Of a stretch of 64,000 nt of DNA, positions 46,585 through 55,876 are shown in pieces. The notes beneath the pieces are model-generated. The model was given only the letters and a program-made list of their open reading frames with translations, was not told where the DNA came from and did not search any database. Location of the stretch: the NCBI RefSeq assembly GCF_000718555.1, contig NZ_JOAN01000012.1:123456-187455 (forward strand), written 5' to 3'. The position numbers and the translations under genes are program-made. Within the stretch, counting starts at the first letter, position 1, and each line of letters begins with the position of its first letter. Source of the DNA: Micromonospora chokoriensis (GTDB lineage: Bacteria > Actinomycetota > Actinomycetes > Mycobacteriales > Micromonosporaceae).

Positions 46585-47949
46585 TTAGAGACGTTCGAAG
46601 CCACGGGTTAGCTCCCAGTCCGTTACTGCGGCGTCGAAGGCGGCCAGCTCCACCCTTGCCTGGTTGGCGTAGTGGGCCACCACCTCGGGGCCGAACGCGT
46701 CCCGGGCCACCGTGGACTCCTCCCAGAGGGCCAGGGCGTCGCGCAGGGTGCCGGGAACACGCTCGGCCTCCGGGTCGTCGTACGCGTTGCCGGTGCACTC
46801 CTCACCCAACTCCAACTCACCGTCGATGCCGTGCAGCGCACCGGCGACCAGCCCGGCGATCGCCAGGTACGGGTTGACGTCTGCGCCGGGCACCCGGTTC
46901 TCCACCCGCATGCCCTGCCCGTGCCCGACCACCCGCAGCGCGCAGGTGCGGTTGTCGACGCCCCAGCGCAGCGCCGTCGGGGCGAACGATCCCGGCTGGT
47001 AGCGCTTGTAGGAGTTGATGTTCGGGGCGAAGAGCAGGCTGAACTCCCGCATGGTGGCCAGCAGCCCGGCGAGCACCCGCTGCCCGGTCTGCGACAGGTG
47101 CGCCGGCCCGTCGCCGAGCATCGCCGACGAACCGGAGGAGTCGCGCAGCGAGAAGTGGATGTGGCAGGAGTTGCCCTCACGCTCGTTCGGCTTGGCCATG
47201 AACGTGATCGCCATCCCCTCCTGGGCGGCGATCTCCTTGGCGCCGTTCTTGTAGATGACGTGATGATCCGCGCAGGCCACCGCCTCGTCGTACCGGAAGG
47301 CGATCTCGTGTTGCCCGAGGTTGCACTCGCCCTTGGCGCTCTCCGGGGTGAGGCCCGCGCCGGCCATCTCGGTGCGGATCCGGCGCAGCAGCGGCTCCAC
47401 CCGGGCGGTCCCGAGCAACGAGTAGTCGACGTTGTACTGGTTGGCCGGGGTGAGGTCGCGGTAGCCGCGCTGCCAGGCGTCCTCGTACGAGTCGCGGAAC
47501 AGCACGAACTCCAACTCGGTGCCGGCGTACGCGCTCAGCCCATGCTCGGCCAGCCGGTCCAACTGCCGACGCAGGATCTGCCGGGGCGAGGCGACCACGT
47601 CGCCCGACCCGTCGAGCCAGGTCAGGTCGGCCAACAGCAGCGCGGAGCCGGGCTGCCAGGGCATCCGGCGCATCGTGGCGAAGTCCGGCACCATCGCGAA
47701 GTCGCCGTAGCCGCGTTCCCAGCTCGACATCGCGTACCCGTCGACGGTGTTCATGTCGACGTCCACGGCGAGCAGGTAGTTGCAGCCCTCGCTGCCGTTG
47801 GCCACCACCTGGTCGAGGAAGAAAGGCGCGTGGAACCGTTTGCCCTGCAACCGGCCCTGCATGTCGACGAGGGCCAGCACCACCGTGTCGATCTCACCGT
47901 CGGCGACGGCGACCCGCAGTTGTTCCAGCGTGAGCGGAGCTTTCCTCAT
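46585..47949 (-). CDS. glutamine synthetase-like gamma-glutamyl-amine ligase (GlnA4/PuuA type)
   Basis: 454 residues. GS family: beta-Grasp-like N-terminal domain with DMQGRLQGKRF, catalytic domain with GTELEFVLFRD, ECNLGQHEIAFRY, HIHFSL, NSYKRYQPGSFAPTALRWGVDNR and NPYLAIAGL. The motifs differ from GlnA of nitrogen assimilation and fit the GlnA2/A3/A4 and PuuA ligases, which attach glutamate to polyamines or ethanolamine using ATP. ATG at 47949 has GGAGG seven bases upstream; a -35/-10 pair precedes it. It follows the permease gene beyond a strong hairpin. Which amine it uses cannot be read directly. Confidence 0.9.
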   Translation of the reverse strand: MRKAPLTLEQLRVAVADGEIDTVVLALVDMQGRLQGKRFHAPFFLDQVVANGSEGCNYLLAVDVDMNTVDGYAMSSWERGYGDFAMVPDFATMRRMPWQPGSALLLADLTWLDGSGDVVASPRQILRRQLDRLAEHGLSAYAGTELEFVLFRDSYEDAWQRGYRDLTPANQYNVDYSLLGTARVEPLLRRIRTEMAGAGLTPESAKGECNLGQHEIAFRYDEAVACADHHVIYKNGAKEIAAQEGMAITFMAKPNEREGNSCHIHFSLRDSSGSSAMLGDGPAHLSQTGQRVLAGLLATMREFSLLFAPNINSYKRYQPGSFAPTALRWGVDNRTCALRVVGHGQGMRVENRVPGADVNPYLAIAGLVAGALHGIDGELELGEECTGNAYDDPEAERVPGTLRDALALWEESTVARDAFGPEVVAHYANQARVELAAFDAAVTDWELTRGFERL

Positions 47950-47969
47950 TCGCGGGCCTCCATCACCAA

Positions 47970-47998
47970 GGTCTACTGGCAAACCGGATCACCGTCAA
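47970..47998 (-). promoter_or_regulatory. predicted promoter for the GS-like ligase gene
   Basis: On the minus strand TTGACG (47998-47993), a 17-bp spacer and TAGACC (47975-47970). Spacing is ideal and the -35 is close to consensus. The start point would be near 47963, about 14 bases before the ATG. It follows the hairpin at 48033-48071, so the ligase gene appears to have its own promoter after permease termination. Confidence 0.5.
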
Positions 47999-48032
47999 TG
48001 CCCCCGGCGGCGAGGGCCGCAAACCCGAGGGC

Positions 48033-48071
48033 CACCCGGCGGGACGGCAGCACGGCCCGTCCCGCCGGGTG
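48033..48071 (-). terminator. perfect 15-bp hairpin after the permease gene
   Basis: Arms CACCCGGCGGGACGG (48033-48047) and CCGTCCCGCCGGGTG (48057-48071) with a 9-nt loop, starting 5 bp past the permease stop. No T tract, but the position and stability suggest a terminator or strong attenuator between permease and ligase genes. Confidence 0.65.
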
Positions 48072-48075
48072 CCGA

Positions 48076-49662
48076 TCAGACCGGGCCGTCGACCGGCGCG
48101 GGGTCGGCCGCCGCCGCCGGCTCTTCGACGGTACGGACCGGGCCGGTGAACCACTTCCGGGCCGAGACGTACCACCAGACGGCGACCACCAGCAGCACCC
48201 CGCCGACGGCGAGCGGCGCGTAGTTCACCGCCGACCAGGTGAACCCGTCGTTGCCGGGCACCCCGGCGGGCACGATCGGCAGCACGAAGTAGACGGCGAT
48301 GATCGCGATCTCGATCACCGCGATCCAGCCGAACAGCTTGTACTTGCGGCCGAGCGTCCACGGGCCGGGGACGAACCGGTCGCCCATCCGCAGCCGCAGC
48401 GCGATCGGGATGAGGAAGGACAGGTAGAGCCCGAGCACCGCGACGGAGACCACCGCGTAGAAGGCGATCGGGATGCCGTCCGCGCTTTCGTAGAGCGCCG
48501 GGAGGGTCAGCACCAGGCCGGCCAGGGCGGCGCCGATGATCGCGTTGACCGGGGTGCCGTTGCGGTCGACCTTCGACCACAACCGCCAGCCGGGTACGGC
48601 CCGGTCCCGGCTGAAGGCGTACGCCATGCGGCTCATCGAGGTCACGCAACTCATGCCACAGAAGAACTGGCCAATTGTGGAGATGATGATGACGATCTTG
48701 AAGAAGACCGGGGTCAGCGCGGACTCGAAGATCGCGCCGGAGAAGCCACCCGCGGCGTTGATCGCCTCGACGTCGGTGGCCGCGAAGAGGAACGCCAGCA
48801 GCAGGATCCAGCCGCCGACCGCCGAGTAGAAGATCGACTGCCAGAGTCCGCGGGCCGCGGCCTGGGAGGCGCCCCGGGTCTCCTCGGAGACGTGCGCGCA
48901 GGCGTCGAAGCCGGTGATCGTGTACTGGGTCAGCAGGAAGCCCAGCGGCAGCACGTAGAACCAGAACGTCAGCCCGCCGATGTCCCCGTCACCGAAGCCG
49001 GAGTTGTTGAACCGCTCGGTGAACACGAACTGGAAGCTCTGGTGGTTGTCGGGGACGAACACCAGAATGGCCACCACGACGGCCGCGCCGGCCACGTGCC
49101 ACCAGACCGAGACGTTCTGGAGCACGTCGATGATCCGGTGCCCGAAGATGTTGATCAGCCCGTGCAGCACCAGGATGATCACGAAGAGCATGAACGCCTG
49201 ACGCAGCGTCCCGGCCCAGCCGTCGAAGAGCGCCGACAGGGTGAGGTTGAGGAACGTCGCGCAGCCGTAGTCGACCGAGGCAGTGACCGCCACCAGCCCG
49301 ATCAGGTTCAACCAGCCGGTGAACCAGCCGTGCACCGGGCGGCCCATGGTGGCGGCCCACCAGTAGATCCCACCCGCGGTCGGGTACGCCGACACCAGCT
49401 CCGCCATGCAGAAGCCGATGATCAGGATGAACAGCGAGATCAGCGGCCAGCCCCAGGAGATGGCGACCGGTCCACCGTTGTTCCATGCCTGACCGAAGGT
49501 GGTGAAGCAGCCGGCCAGGATCGAGATGATTGAGAACGAGATGGCGAAGTTGGAGAAGCCACTCCACTTGCGGCGCAGCTCCTGTTTGTAGCCGAGTTCA
49601 GCGAGCCGTCGGGCGTCGTCGTCCATCGGATGCTCGGCGGTCGGCACGGGCGTCGTGGCCAC
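48076..49662 (-). CDS. APC-family amino acid/amine permease
   Basis: 528 residues, about twelve membrane helices with hydrophilic ends. APC signature in helix 1 (FAISFSIISILAGCFTTFGQAW, split here) and in helix 6/7 (FDACAHVSEETRGA). Resembles the BAT1/GABA-permease-like group (GabP/eukaryotic BAT1 type), which includes carriers of amines and ethanolamine. GTG at 49662 has GGAGGT upstream. First gene of the amine set. The upstream non-coding DNA (49663-50039, 377 bp) contains its presumed promoter, not identifiable with confidence, and a GATC hairpin at 49955-50010. Confidence 0.88.
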   Translation of the reverse strand: MATTPVPTAEHPMDDDARRLAELGYKQELRRKWSGFSNFAISFSIISILAGCFTTFGQAWNNGGPVAISWGWPLISLFILIIGFCMAELVSAYPTAGGIYWWAATMGRPVHGWFTGWLNLIGLVAVTASVDYGCATFLNLTLSALFDGWAGTLRQAFMLFVIILVLHGLINIFGHRIIDVLQNVSVWWHVAGAAVVVAILVFVPDNHQSFQFVFTERFNNSGFGDGDIGGLTFWFYVLPLGFLLTQYTITGFDACAHVSEETRGASQAAARGLWQSIFYSAVGGWILLLAFLFAATDVEAINAAGGFSGAIFESALTPVFFKIVIIISTIGQFFCGMSCVTSMSRMAYAFSRDRAVPGWRLWSKVDRNGTPVNAIIGAALAGLVLTLPALYESADGIPIAFYAVVSVAVLGLYLSFLIPIALRLRMGDRFVPGPWTLGRKYKLFGWIAVIEIAIIAVYFVLPIVPAGVPGNDGFTWSAVNYAPLAVGGVLLVVAVWWYVSARKWFTGPVRTVEEPAAAADPAPVDGPV

Positions 49663-49954
49663 TGCACACCTCCCTGAGGTGGTTCCGCGTGCGAGTGCGC
49701 AAAGTGTCGTCCCAGCCGATCAAGGCGGTCAATACATAGTCGGTGGGAATCTCACCGCCGTCGGGCTAATTGCGTTGCCGTCGGACCACTCGGGCCCGCA
49801 TCCTTGACCCCGTGACCAGCCCGTTCGCGACGGGCCCACCCCGGGCACTCGGACCGCCCGGACCGCGGCGGCGCGGGGCACACCTCTCTCTCCGTACGGC
49901 GCTCCGCCGTGCCCGACAAGTGCCCCGCGCCCTCCCCCTCCTCCTTTTCCCCGT

Positions 49955-50010
49955 TGATCAAGAGGTTTGCGTCAGATTTCAGGCCCCGGCTGACCGAAAC
50001 CTCTTGATCA
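49955..50010. repeat. 21-bp imperfect GATC-anchored inverted repeat
   Basis: Arms 49955-49975 (starting TGATCAAGAGGTTTGCGTC) and 49990-50010 pair at 19 of 21 positions around a 14-nt loop. It is 30 bp past the stop of the DUF456 gene, in the 377-bp gap before the permease promoter. Sequence-related to the perfect palindrome at 25130-25171 (shared TGATCAAGrGGTTT). Confidence 0.8.
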
Positions 50011-50039
50011 CCGTGGGGAAGCCGAGGAAGGGCAGCGGG

Positions 50040-50540
50040 TCACGTCAGGAGCAGGCCGGCCAGCCACAGCCCGGCAATGACCAGGCCGGCGGCGAACTCG
50101 ACAAGCATCGACAGACCGGCGGCCTTCAGGGCCTGGACGGTGGACGGCCAGGCTAGCTGGTTGCTGCCCAGCCGGAGGCGTTCGGCCGCCCACACCCCGG
50201 CGACGAAGCCGAGCACCAGACCCACGACCGGCACCACGAAGAACCCGATGATGCCGAGCACCCCGCCGGCGAGCAGCGTGGACGTCGGCACGCCGGTGCG
50301 CTTCAGGTTTCGGCCGGGCCACGCGTACTTGATGACCATGGCACTCGCGGCGACCAGGGTGGCGACGGCGAACACCGCCCAGCCACCCACGCCGGCACCG
50401 CCGAAGGTCGCCCAGACCAGCACACCACCCCAGCACAGCGGCAGCGCCGGCAGGCCGGGCACCACCACGCCGGCCAACCCGGCCAGGATTGCCAGCCCGG
50501 CCACCACGGTCACCACCGTCTGCGAGTCCGTCAGGCTCAC
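50040..50540 (-). CDS. DUF456 family membrane protein
   Basis: 166 residues with about five hydrophobic helices. DUF456 features are visible: VVPGLPALPLCWGGVLVWA, KRTGVPTSTLLAGGVLGIIGFFVVPVVGLVLGFVAGVWAAE and a C-terminal pair of helices. Function unknown. It begins 4 bp after the stop of the GGDEF-EAL gene, so the two are probably cotranscribed and coupled. Confidence 0.82.
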   Translation of the reverse strand: MSLTDSQTVVTVVAGLAILAGLAGVVVPGLPALPLCWGGVLVWATFGGAGVGGWAVFAVATLVAASAMVIKYAWPGRNLKRTGVPTSTLLAGGVLGIIGFFVVPVVGLVLGFVAGVWAAERLRLGSNQLAWPSTVQALKAAGLSMLVEFAAGLVIAGLWLAGLLLT

Positions 50541-50544
50541 GCCG

Positions 50545-52731
50545 TCACCCTCCGTTGCCGCGTAGCCGGGCGGTGATCGTGTCGACCGGGGCTGGCGCGC
50601 CGAAGTATCGGCCCTGCCCGGTGTCGCAGCGCAGCGCCCGCAGCCGTTCCGCCTGCACGCCGGTCTCCACCGCCTCGGCCGTGACCCACAGCTCCAGGGC
50701 GTGCGCCAACCGGACCAACGCGTCGACGATCCGTTCGTCGCGGTGATCGGCCACCACGTCGGTCCCGTCCGCGCGGATGCCCTCGACGAACGGGCCGGCG
50801 AGCTTCAGGGAGTGGATCGGCAGCCGCCGCAGGTACGCCAGATTCGAATATCCGGTGCCGAAGTCGTCCACGGCCAGCCGGACGCCGAGCGCGGCGAGCC
50901 GGTGCAGGCTGCGCAGGGGCTCACCGGCGCTGCCCATCACGGCGCTCTCGGTCAACTCCAGTTGCAGCAGCTCGGCGGGCAGCCCGCTGGTGTGCAACGC
51001 GTCGGCCACGGTGCCCACGATGGCCGGATCGTCGGCCTGCCGGGCGGCCAGGTTGACGCTGACCACCAACCGGGCCTCCGGGAACTCCCGCCACCACCGT
51101 TCGGCGTCCGCGCAGGCCTGCCGCAGCACCCACTCGCCGAGCCGGACGATCAGGCCGGTCTCCTCGGCGAGGCCGATGAACCGGTCCGGCCCGATCAGGC
51201 CCAGCTCCGGGTGCTCCCAACGGACCAGCGCCTCCACCGCGAGCATGGTGCCCTCCAGCAGCGACACGATCGGCTGGTAGTGCAGCACGAACTCGCCCCG
51301 GTCCAGGGCGGCGGGCAGCCCGGCGACCAACGCCGAGCGGGCGATGTCCCGGGCGCCGCGCTCGGGGTCGTAGACCGCCCACCGACCCCGGCCGGCCGCC
51401 TTGGCCCAGTAGAGCGTGGTGTCCGCGGCCTTCATCAGCTCGGACGCGGTGGTCTCCGAGGCGGGGCACTGCACGATGCCCACGCTGGCGGAGACGGCCA
51501 ACTGGTGCTCACCGACGTGGACCGGCGCCGCGACGGCGGCCAGCGCGGCCTCCGCGACGGCAACCGGGTCGTCGGTGTCGTCGCCTCCGTCGACGAGGAT
51601 CACGAACTCGTCGCCTCCCATCCGGGCGACCAGGTGCCCGTGGTCGGCCACGCACGCGGCCAGCCTCCGGCCGATCATCACCAGTAGCCGGTCACCGAGG
51701 TCGTGGCCGAGACTGTCGTTGATCGCCTTGAAGCCGTCCAGGTCGAGGAAGCACACCCCGACCCGCTGCCCGGCGCCCGCGGTGTCGAGCACCCGCCCCA
51801 ACGTCTCGAAGAACAGCGTCCGGTTGGGCAGCCCGGTCAACGGGTCGTGCAGCGCCTGGAAGCGCAGCCGCTGCTGGAGTTCGTACCGCTCGGTGATGTC
51901 CTCGATCATCGCGACGGTGAATCGCGGCCGGCCCTCGTGGCGGATCAGCGAGACGGCCAGATCCGTCCAGACCACGGTCCCGTCCTTGCGGTGGTAGCGC
52001 TTCTCCACCCGGGCCCCGTCGTGCTTGCCCTCGAGCAGCTCGTGGTAGAGCTCCCACATCCCGGGGGCGTCCTCGGGGTGGCACAGCGCCGCCACGTTGG
52101 TGCCCCGCAACTCTTCGATCGCATAGCCGAGCATGTCGGCGAATGCCTGGTTGACGTCGATGATCCGACCGTCCACGCCGGCGATCCCGATCCCGATCGC
52201 GGCACCGGTGAAGACCGCCCGGAACCGGGCCTCGCTCTCGCGCAGCGCCTGCTCGACCTCGTCGCGCGCCTGCCAGGCCGACCGGGCGATCCGCTCCTGC
52301 TGAGTGAAGGTGCGGTCGCGCAGCGCACGCGCGAAACCGGCAGCCAGCCCACCCTGCATCGCCGCGATCCGGTCGGCGAGGTCGGCCGGCCGGTCGCCGT
52401 CGCCCAGGACCCGACCCCCGAAGGCCGCACCGAGCGCGTGCAGCGTCCAGTCCAGGGCCAGCGGCTCGGTCAGGTGCGCCTCCACCAACGCCCGCCCGAC
52501 CTCCTCGGCCGGTTGGGCGGTGAACGGCTCGGCTCGTACCACCTGGGCCAGCCGGATCGTGTGCGCCAACAGCAGCCGCTCGGTCTCGGCCACGCTGAGC
52601 GGCACGAAACTGAGACGGCGTACCGCGCGGGCCCAGTCGGCGGCGTACCCCTGGGCGTCGGCCCAGTCGGCGGCGACCCCTGCGTCGGCCCGGCCGGCGG
52701 CGACCCCGGCGGGGTCCGGGACGGCGGCCAC
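50545..52731 (-). CDS. PAS-GGDEF-EAL cyclic-di-GMP regulator
   Basis: 728 residues. N-terminal ~155 residues form a helical actinobacterial module with RLSFVPLSVAETERLLLAHT; PAS about 165-282; GGDEF about 290-455 with intact MGGDEF 371-376 and LTGLPNR; EAL about 465-715 with intact EAL at 500-502 and DDFGTGYSNLAYLRRL. Both motifs look catalytically competent, so it may make and break c-di-GMP, with PAS deciding the balance. No membrane helix. The GTG at 52731 starts 4 bp after the methyltransferase stop; further upstream the frame runs through that gene. Confidence 0.93.
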   Translation of the reverse strand: MAAVPDPAGVAAGRADAGVAADWADAQGYAADWARAVRRLSFVPLSVAETERLLLAHTIRLAQVVRAEPFTAQPAEEVGRALVEAHLTEPLALDWTLHALGAAFGGRVLGDGDRPADLADRIAAMQGGLAAGFARALRDRTFTQQERIARSAWQARDEVEQALRESEARFRAVFTGAAIGIGIAGVDGRIIDVNQAFADMLGYAIEELRGTNVAALCHPEDAPGMWELYHELLEGKHDGARVEKRYHRKDGTVVWTDLAVSLIRHEGRPRFTVAMIEDITERYELQQRLRFQALHDPLTGLPNRTLFFETLGRVLDTAGAGQRVGVCFLDLDGFKAINDSLGHDLGDRLLVMIGRRLAACVADHGHLVARMGGDEFVILVDGGDDTDDPVAVAEAALAAVAAPVHVGEHQLAVSASVGIVQCPASETTASELMKAADTTLYWAKAAGRGRWAVYDPERGARDIARSALVAGLPAALDRGEFVLHYQPIVSLLEGTMLAVEALVRWEHPELGLIGPDRFIGLAEETGLIVRLGEWVLRQACADAERWWREFPEARLVVSVNLAARQADDPAIVGTVADALHTSGLPAELLQLELTESAVMGSAGEPLRSLHRLAALGVRLAVDDFGTGYSNLAYLRRLPIHSLKLAGPFVEGIRADGTDVVADHRDERIVDALVRLAHALELWVTAEAVETGVQAERLRALRCDTGQGRYFGAPAPVDTITARLRGNGG

Positions 52732-52735
52732 GAGA

Positions 52736-53548
52736 TCAGCCGGCGGGCTGGTCGTATCGGGCGACGCCCCCGAAGGCGCCGAACCGCTCCGGGTGCTCGT
52801 CCACGTCGGACGGTGAGTCGGGACGCCAGAGCGGCATGTGCACCACGCCCGGGTCCACGATGGTCCAGTCGCCGAAGAAGCCGGTGACCTGCGCACGAGA
52901 GCGCAGGGTGATCTCGGTGGCCGTCCGTGCGGAGAGGCGTTGGGCGTCCAGCATCTCCTGCGGCTGATCCTCGAAGGTGGAGTGCGAGATCACCAGGAAG
53001 CTGCCCGGCGCGGCGGCGTCCCGCAGGGTGGCCAGGATCTCCTCGGGCCGGTCGGCGTCCGGGATGAAGTGGACCACCCCGGCCAGCAGGATGCCCACCG
53101 GCCGACTGAAGTCGATCAGCCCGAGCTGGCGGGTCTCGGCGAGGATTCGCTCCGGCTCCCGCAGGTCGGCGTGGATCACCCCGGTCAGCTCGTTGCCGGT
53201 GAGCAGCTCCCGGCTGTGCGCGACGGCCACCGGGTCGATGTCTACGTACACCACGCGGGCCTTGGGGTTCACCCCCTGCGCCACCTCATGCACGTTGCCC
53301 ACAGTGGGAATGCCGGAGCCGATGTCGAGAAACTGGTCGATGCCGGCGTCGAGCAGCGCCCGGACGGCTCGGCGCAGAAACTCCCGACCGGAGCGCATGG
53401 TGGCGGCGAGATTCGGGGTCATGCTGGCGATCTGCTCGGCCAACTGCCTGTCGATCTCGAAGTTGTGCGCCCCACCCAGAAAGTAGTCGTACACCCGGGC
53501 CGCGCTCGGCCTGGTCAGATCGATCTCGGTCGGCAGTCTGTCCGGCAT
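52736..53548 (-). CDS. DUF574-type SAM-dependent methyltransferase
   Basis: 270 residues. The N-terminal IDLTRPSAARVYDYFLGGAHNFEIDR and FLDIGSGIPTVGNVHEVAQ are hallmarks of this actinomycete family (PF04672), with SAM-binding DxGxG. The ATG at 53548 has GGGGAG upstream; an extension to 53650 would overlap the thiolase gene. It precedes the GGDEF-EAL gene with 4 bp between stop and start. Substrate unknown; members are numerous in Streptomyces and Micromonospora but hardly characterised. Confidence 0.9.
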   Translation of the reverse strand: MPDRLPTEIDLTRPSAARVYDYFLGGAHNFEIDRQLAEQIASMTPNLAATMRSGREFLRRAVRALLDAGIDQFLDIGSGIPTVGNVHEVAQGVNPKARVVYVDIDPVAVAHSRELLTGNELTGVIHADLREPERILAETRQLGLIDFSRPVGILLAGVVHFIPDADRPEEILATLRDAAAPGSFLVISHSTFEDQPQEMLDAQRLSARTATEITLRSRAQVTGFFGDWTIVDPGVVHMPLWRPDSPSDVDEHPERFGAFGGVARYDQPAG

Positions 53549-53598
53549 CAAGGTGCTCCCCAGTTCCTCGCCGCGCGGGTCGTGTGGTGTGGACCACT

Positions 53599-54804
<1,206 letters not shown>

Positions 54805-54879
54805 CGCGAGTCCTTAGGGGTGCAGACGGCGGGGGGTGGGGCCGCCCACCGGGGTTGGGTGGGCTGCCGGGCGCCAGGA

Positions 54880-54900
54880 TATCCGCGCGTTCAGCGGATA
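54880..54900. promoter_or_regulatory. 7-bp dyad upstream of the GHR-like gene
   Basis: TATCCGC (54880-54886) and GCGGATA (54894-54900) around a 7-nt spacer. It ends 10 bp before the ATG at 54911 and lies in the divergent gap with the thiolase gene. Placement suits a repressor operator for the + strand gene; no regulator gene is adjacent. Confidence 0.4.
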
Positions 54901-54910
54901 GGTTGACGGC

Positions 54911-55876
54911 ATGACCCGGGCACAGTTCGGCGCAGAGACCAGCGGCGGTGGCGCGTTCGTCCGTCAGCCCAACCGCTTCACCGGCCGGGTCACCCCGGAC
55001 TCGACCGCCCTGCCCGGCGGTGGCCCCGACGAGCAGGGCCGCTGGCCGTTGGAGGCCGGCAGGTACCGCCTCGTCTGGTGCCGGGCCTGCCCGTGGGCAC
55101 ACCGCGCGAAGATCGTGCGCGGTCTGCTCGGGCTGGACGACGCGATCTCGCTGGGCACCGTCGACCCGATCCGGGACGAGCGGGGCTGGGCGTTCGCCCT
55201 CGACCCGGACGGCTTCGACCCGGTCCTCGGCGTCAGCTTCCTCTCCGAGGCGTACCTGGCCACCGACCCGGACTACACCGGCCGGGTGACCGTGCCGGCG
55301 CTCGTCGACACGCTCACGGGTCGGGTGGTGACGAACGACTACCCGCAGCTCACCCTCGACTTCTCCACCCAGTGGCGGTCGCTGCACCGGGCGGGGGCGC
55401 CGGACCTCTACCCGGAGGCACTGCGCCCCGAGATGGACGCGCTGATGGCCGAGATCCACACCGACGTGAACAACGGCGTCTACCGGTGCGGGTTCGCCAC
55501 CTCCCAGGAGGCGTACGACGAGGCGTTCCGGGCGCTCTTCGCCCGGCTGGACGCGCTCTCCGAGCGGTTGGCCGGGCAGCGCTACCTGATGGGTGACGCG
55601 ATCACCGAGGCCGACGTGCGGCTCTTCACCACGCTTGTCCGCTTCGACGCCGCGTACCACGGGCACTTCAAGTGCAACCGCAACAAGCTGACCGAGATGC
55701 CGGTGCTCTGGGCGTACGCCCGGGACCTGTTCCAGACGCCGGGCTTCGGCGAGACGGTGGACTTCGACCACATCAAGCGGCACTACTACGGCACCCACCG
55801 GGAGATCAACCCCAGCGGCATCGTGCCACTCGGGCCGGACGAGTCCGGCTGGAGCACGCCGCACGGGCGTGGTTGA
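54911..55876 (+). CDS. glutathionyl-hydroquinone reductase-like protein (GST superfamily)
   Basis: 321 residues, normal GHR length. The catalytic motif CPWAHR is at 60-65 (preceded by Cys57), followed by the GST C-terminal helical domain with RYLMGDAITEADVRLFTTLVRFD and VDFDHIKRHYYGTHREINPSGIVPLGP. GHRs remove the thiol adduct from quinones. Actinomycetes use mycothiol rather than glutathione, so the real co-substrate is probably mycothiol. ATG follows AGG with good spacing. Overlaps the DUF998 gene start by 8 bp. Confidence 0.9.
   Translation: MTRAQFGAETSGGGAFVRQPNRFTGRVTPDSTALPGGGPDEQGRWPLEAGRYRLVWCRACPWAHRAKIVRGLLGLDDAISLGTVDPIRDERGWAFALDPDGFDPVLGVSFLSEAYLATDPDYTGRVTVPALVDTLTGRVVTNDYPQLTLDFSTQWRSLHRAGAPDLYPEALRPEMDALMAEIHTDVNNGVYRCGFATSQEAYDEAFRALFARLDALSERLAGQRYLMGDAITEADVRLFTTLVRFDAAYHGHFKCNRNKLTEMPVLWAYARDLFQTPGFGETVDFDHIKRHYYGTHREINPSGIVPLGPDESGWSTPHGRG

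Noticed and set aside
46672..49533. 953-codon + strand open frame opposite the GS-like ligase and permease genes
   Set aside because: Composition dominated by His, Gly, Arg and Val without any domain; it crosses a terminator hairpin and two well-supported genes.
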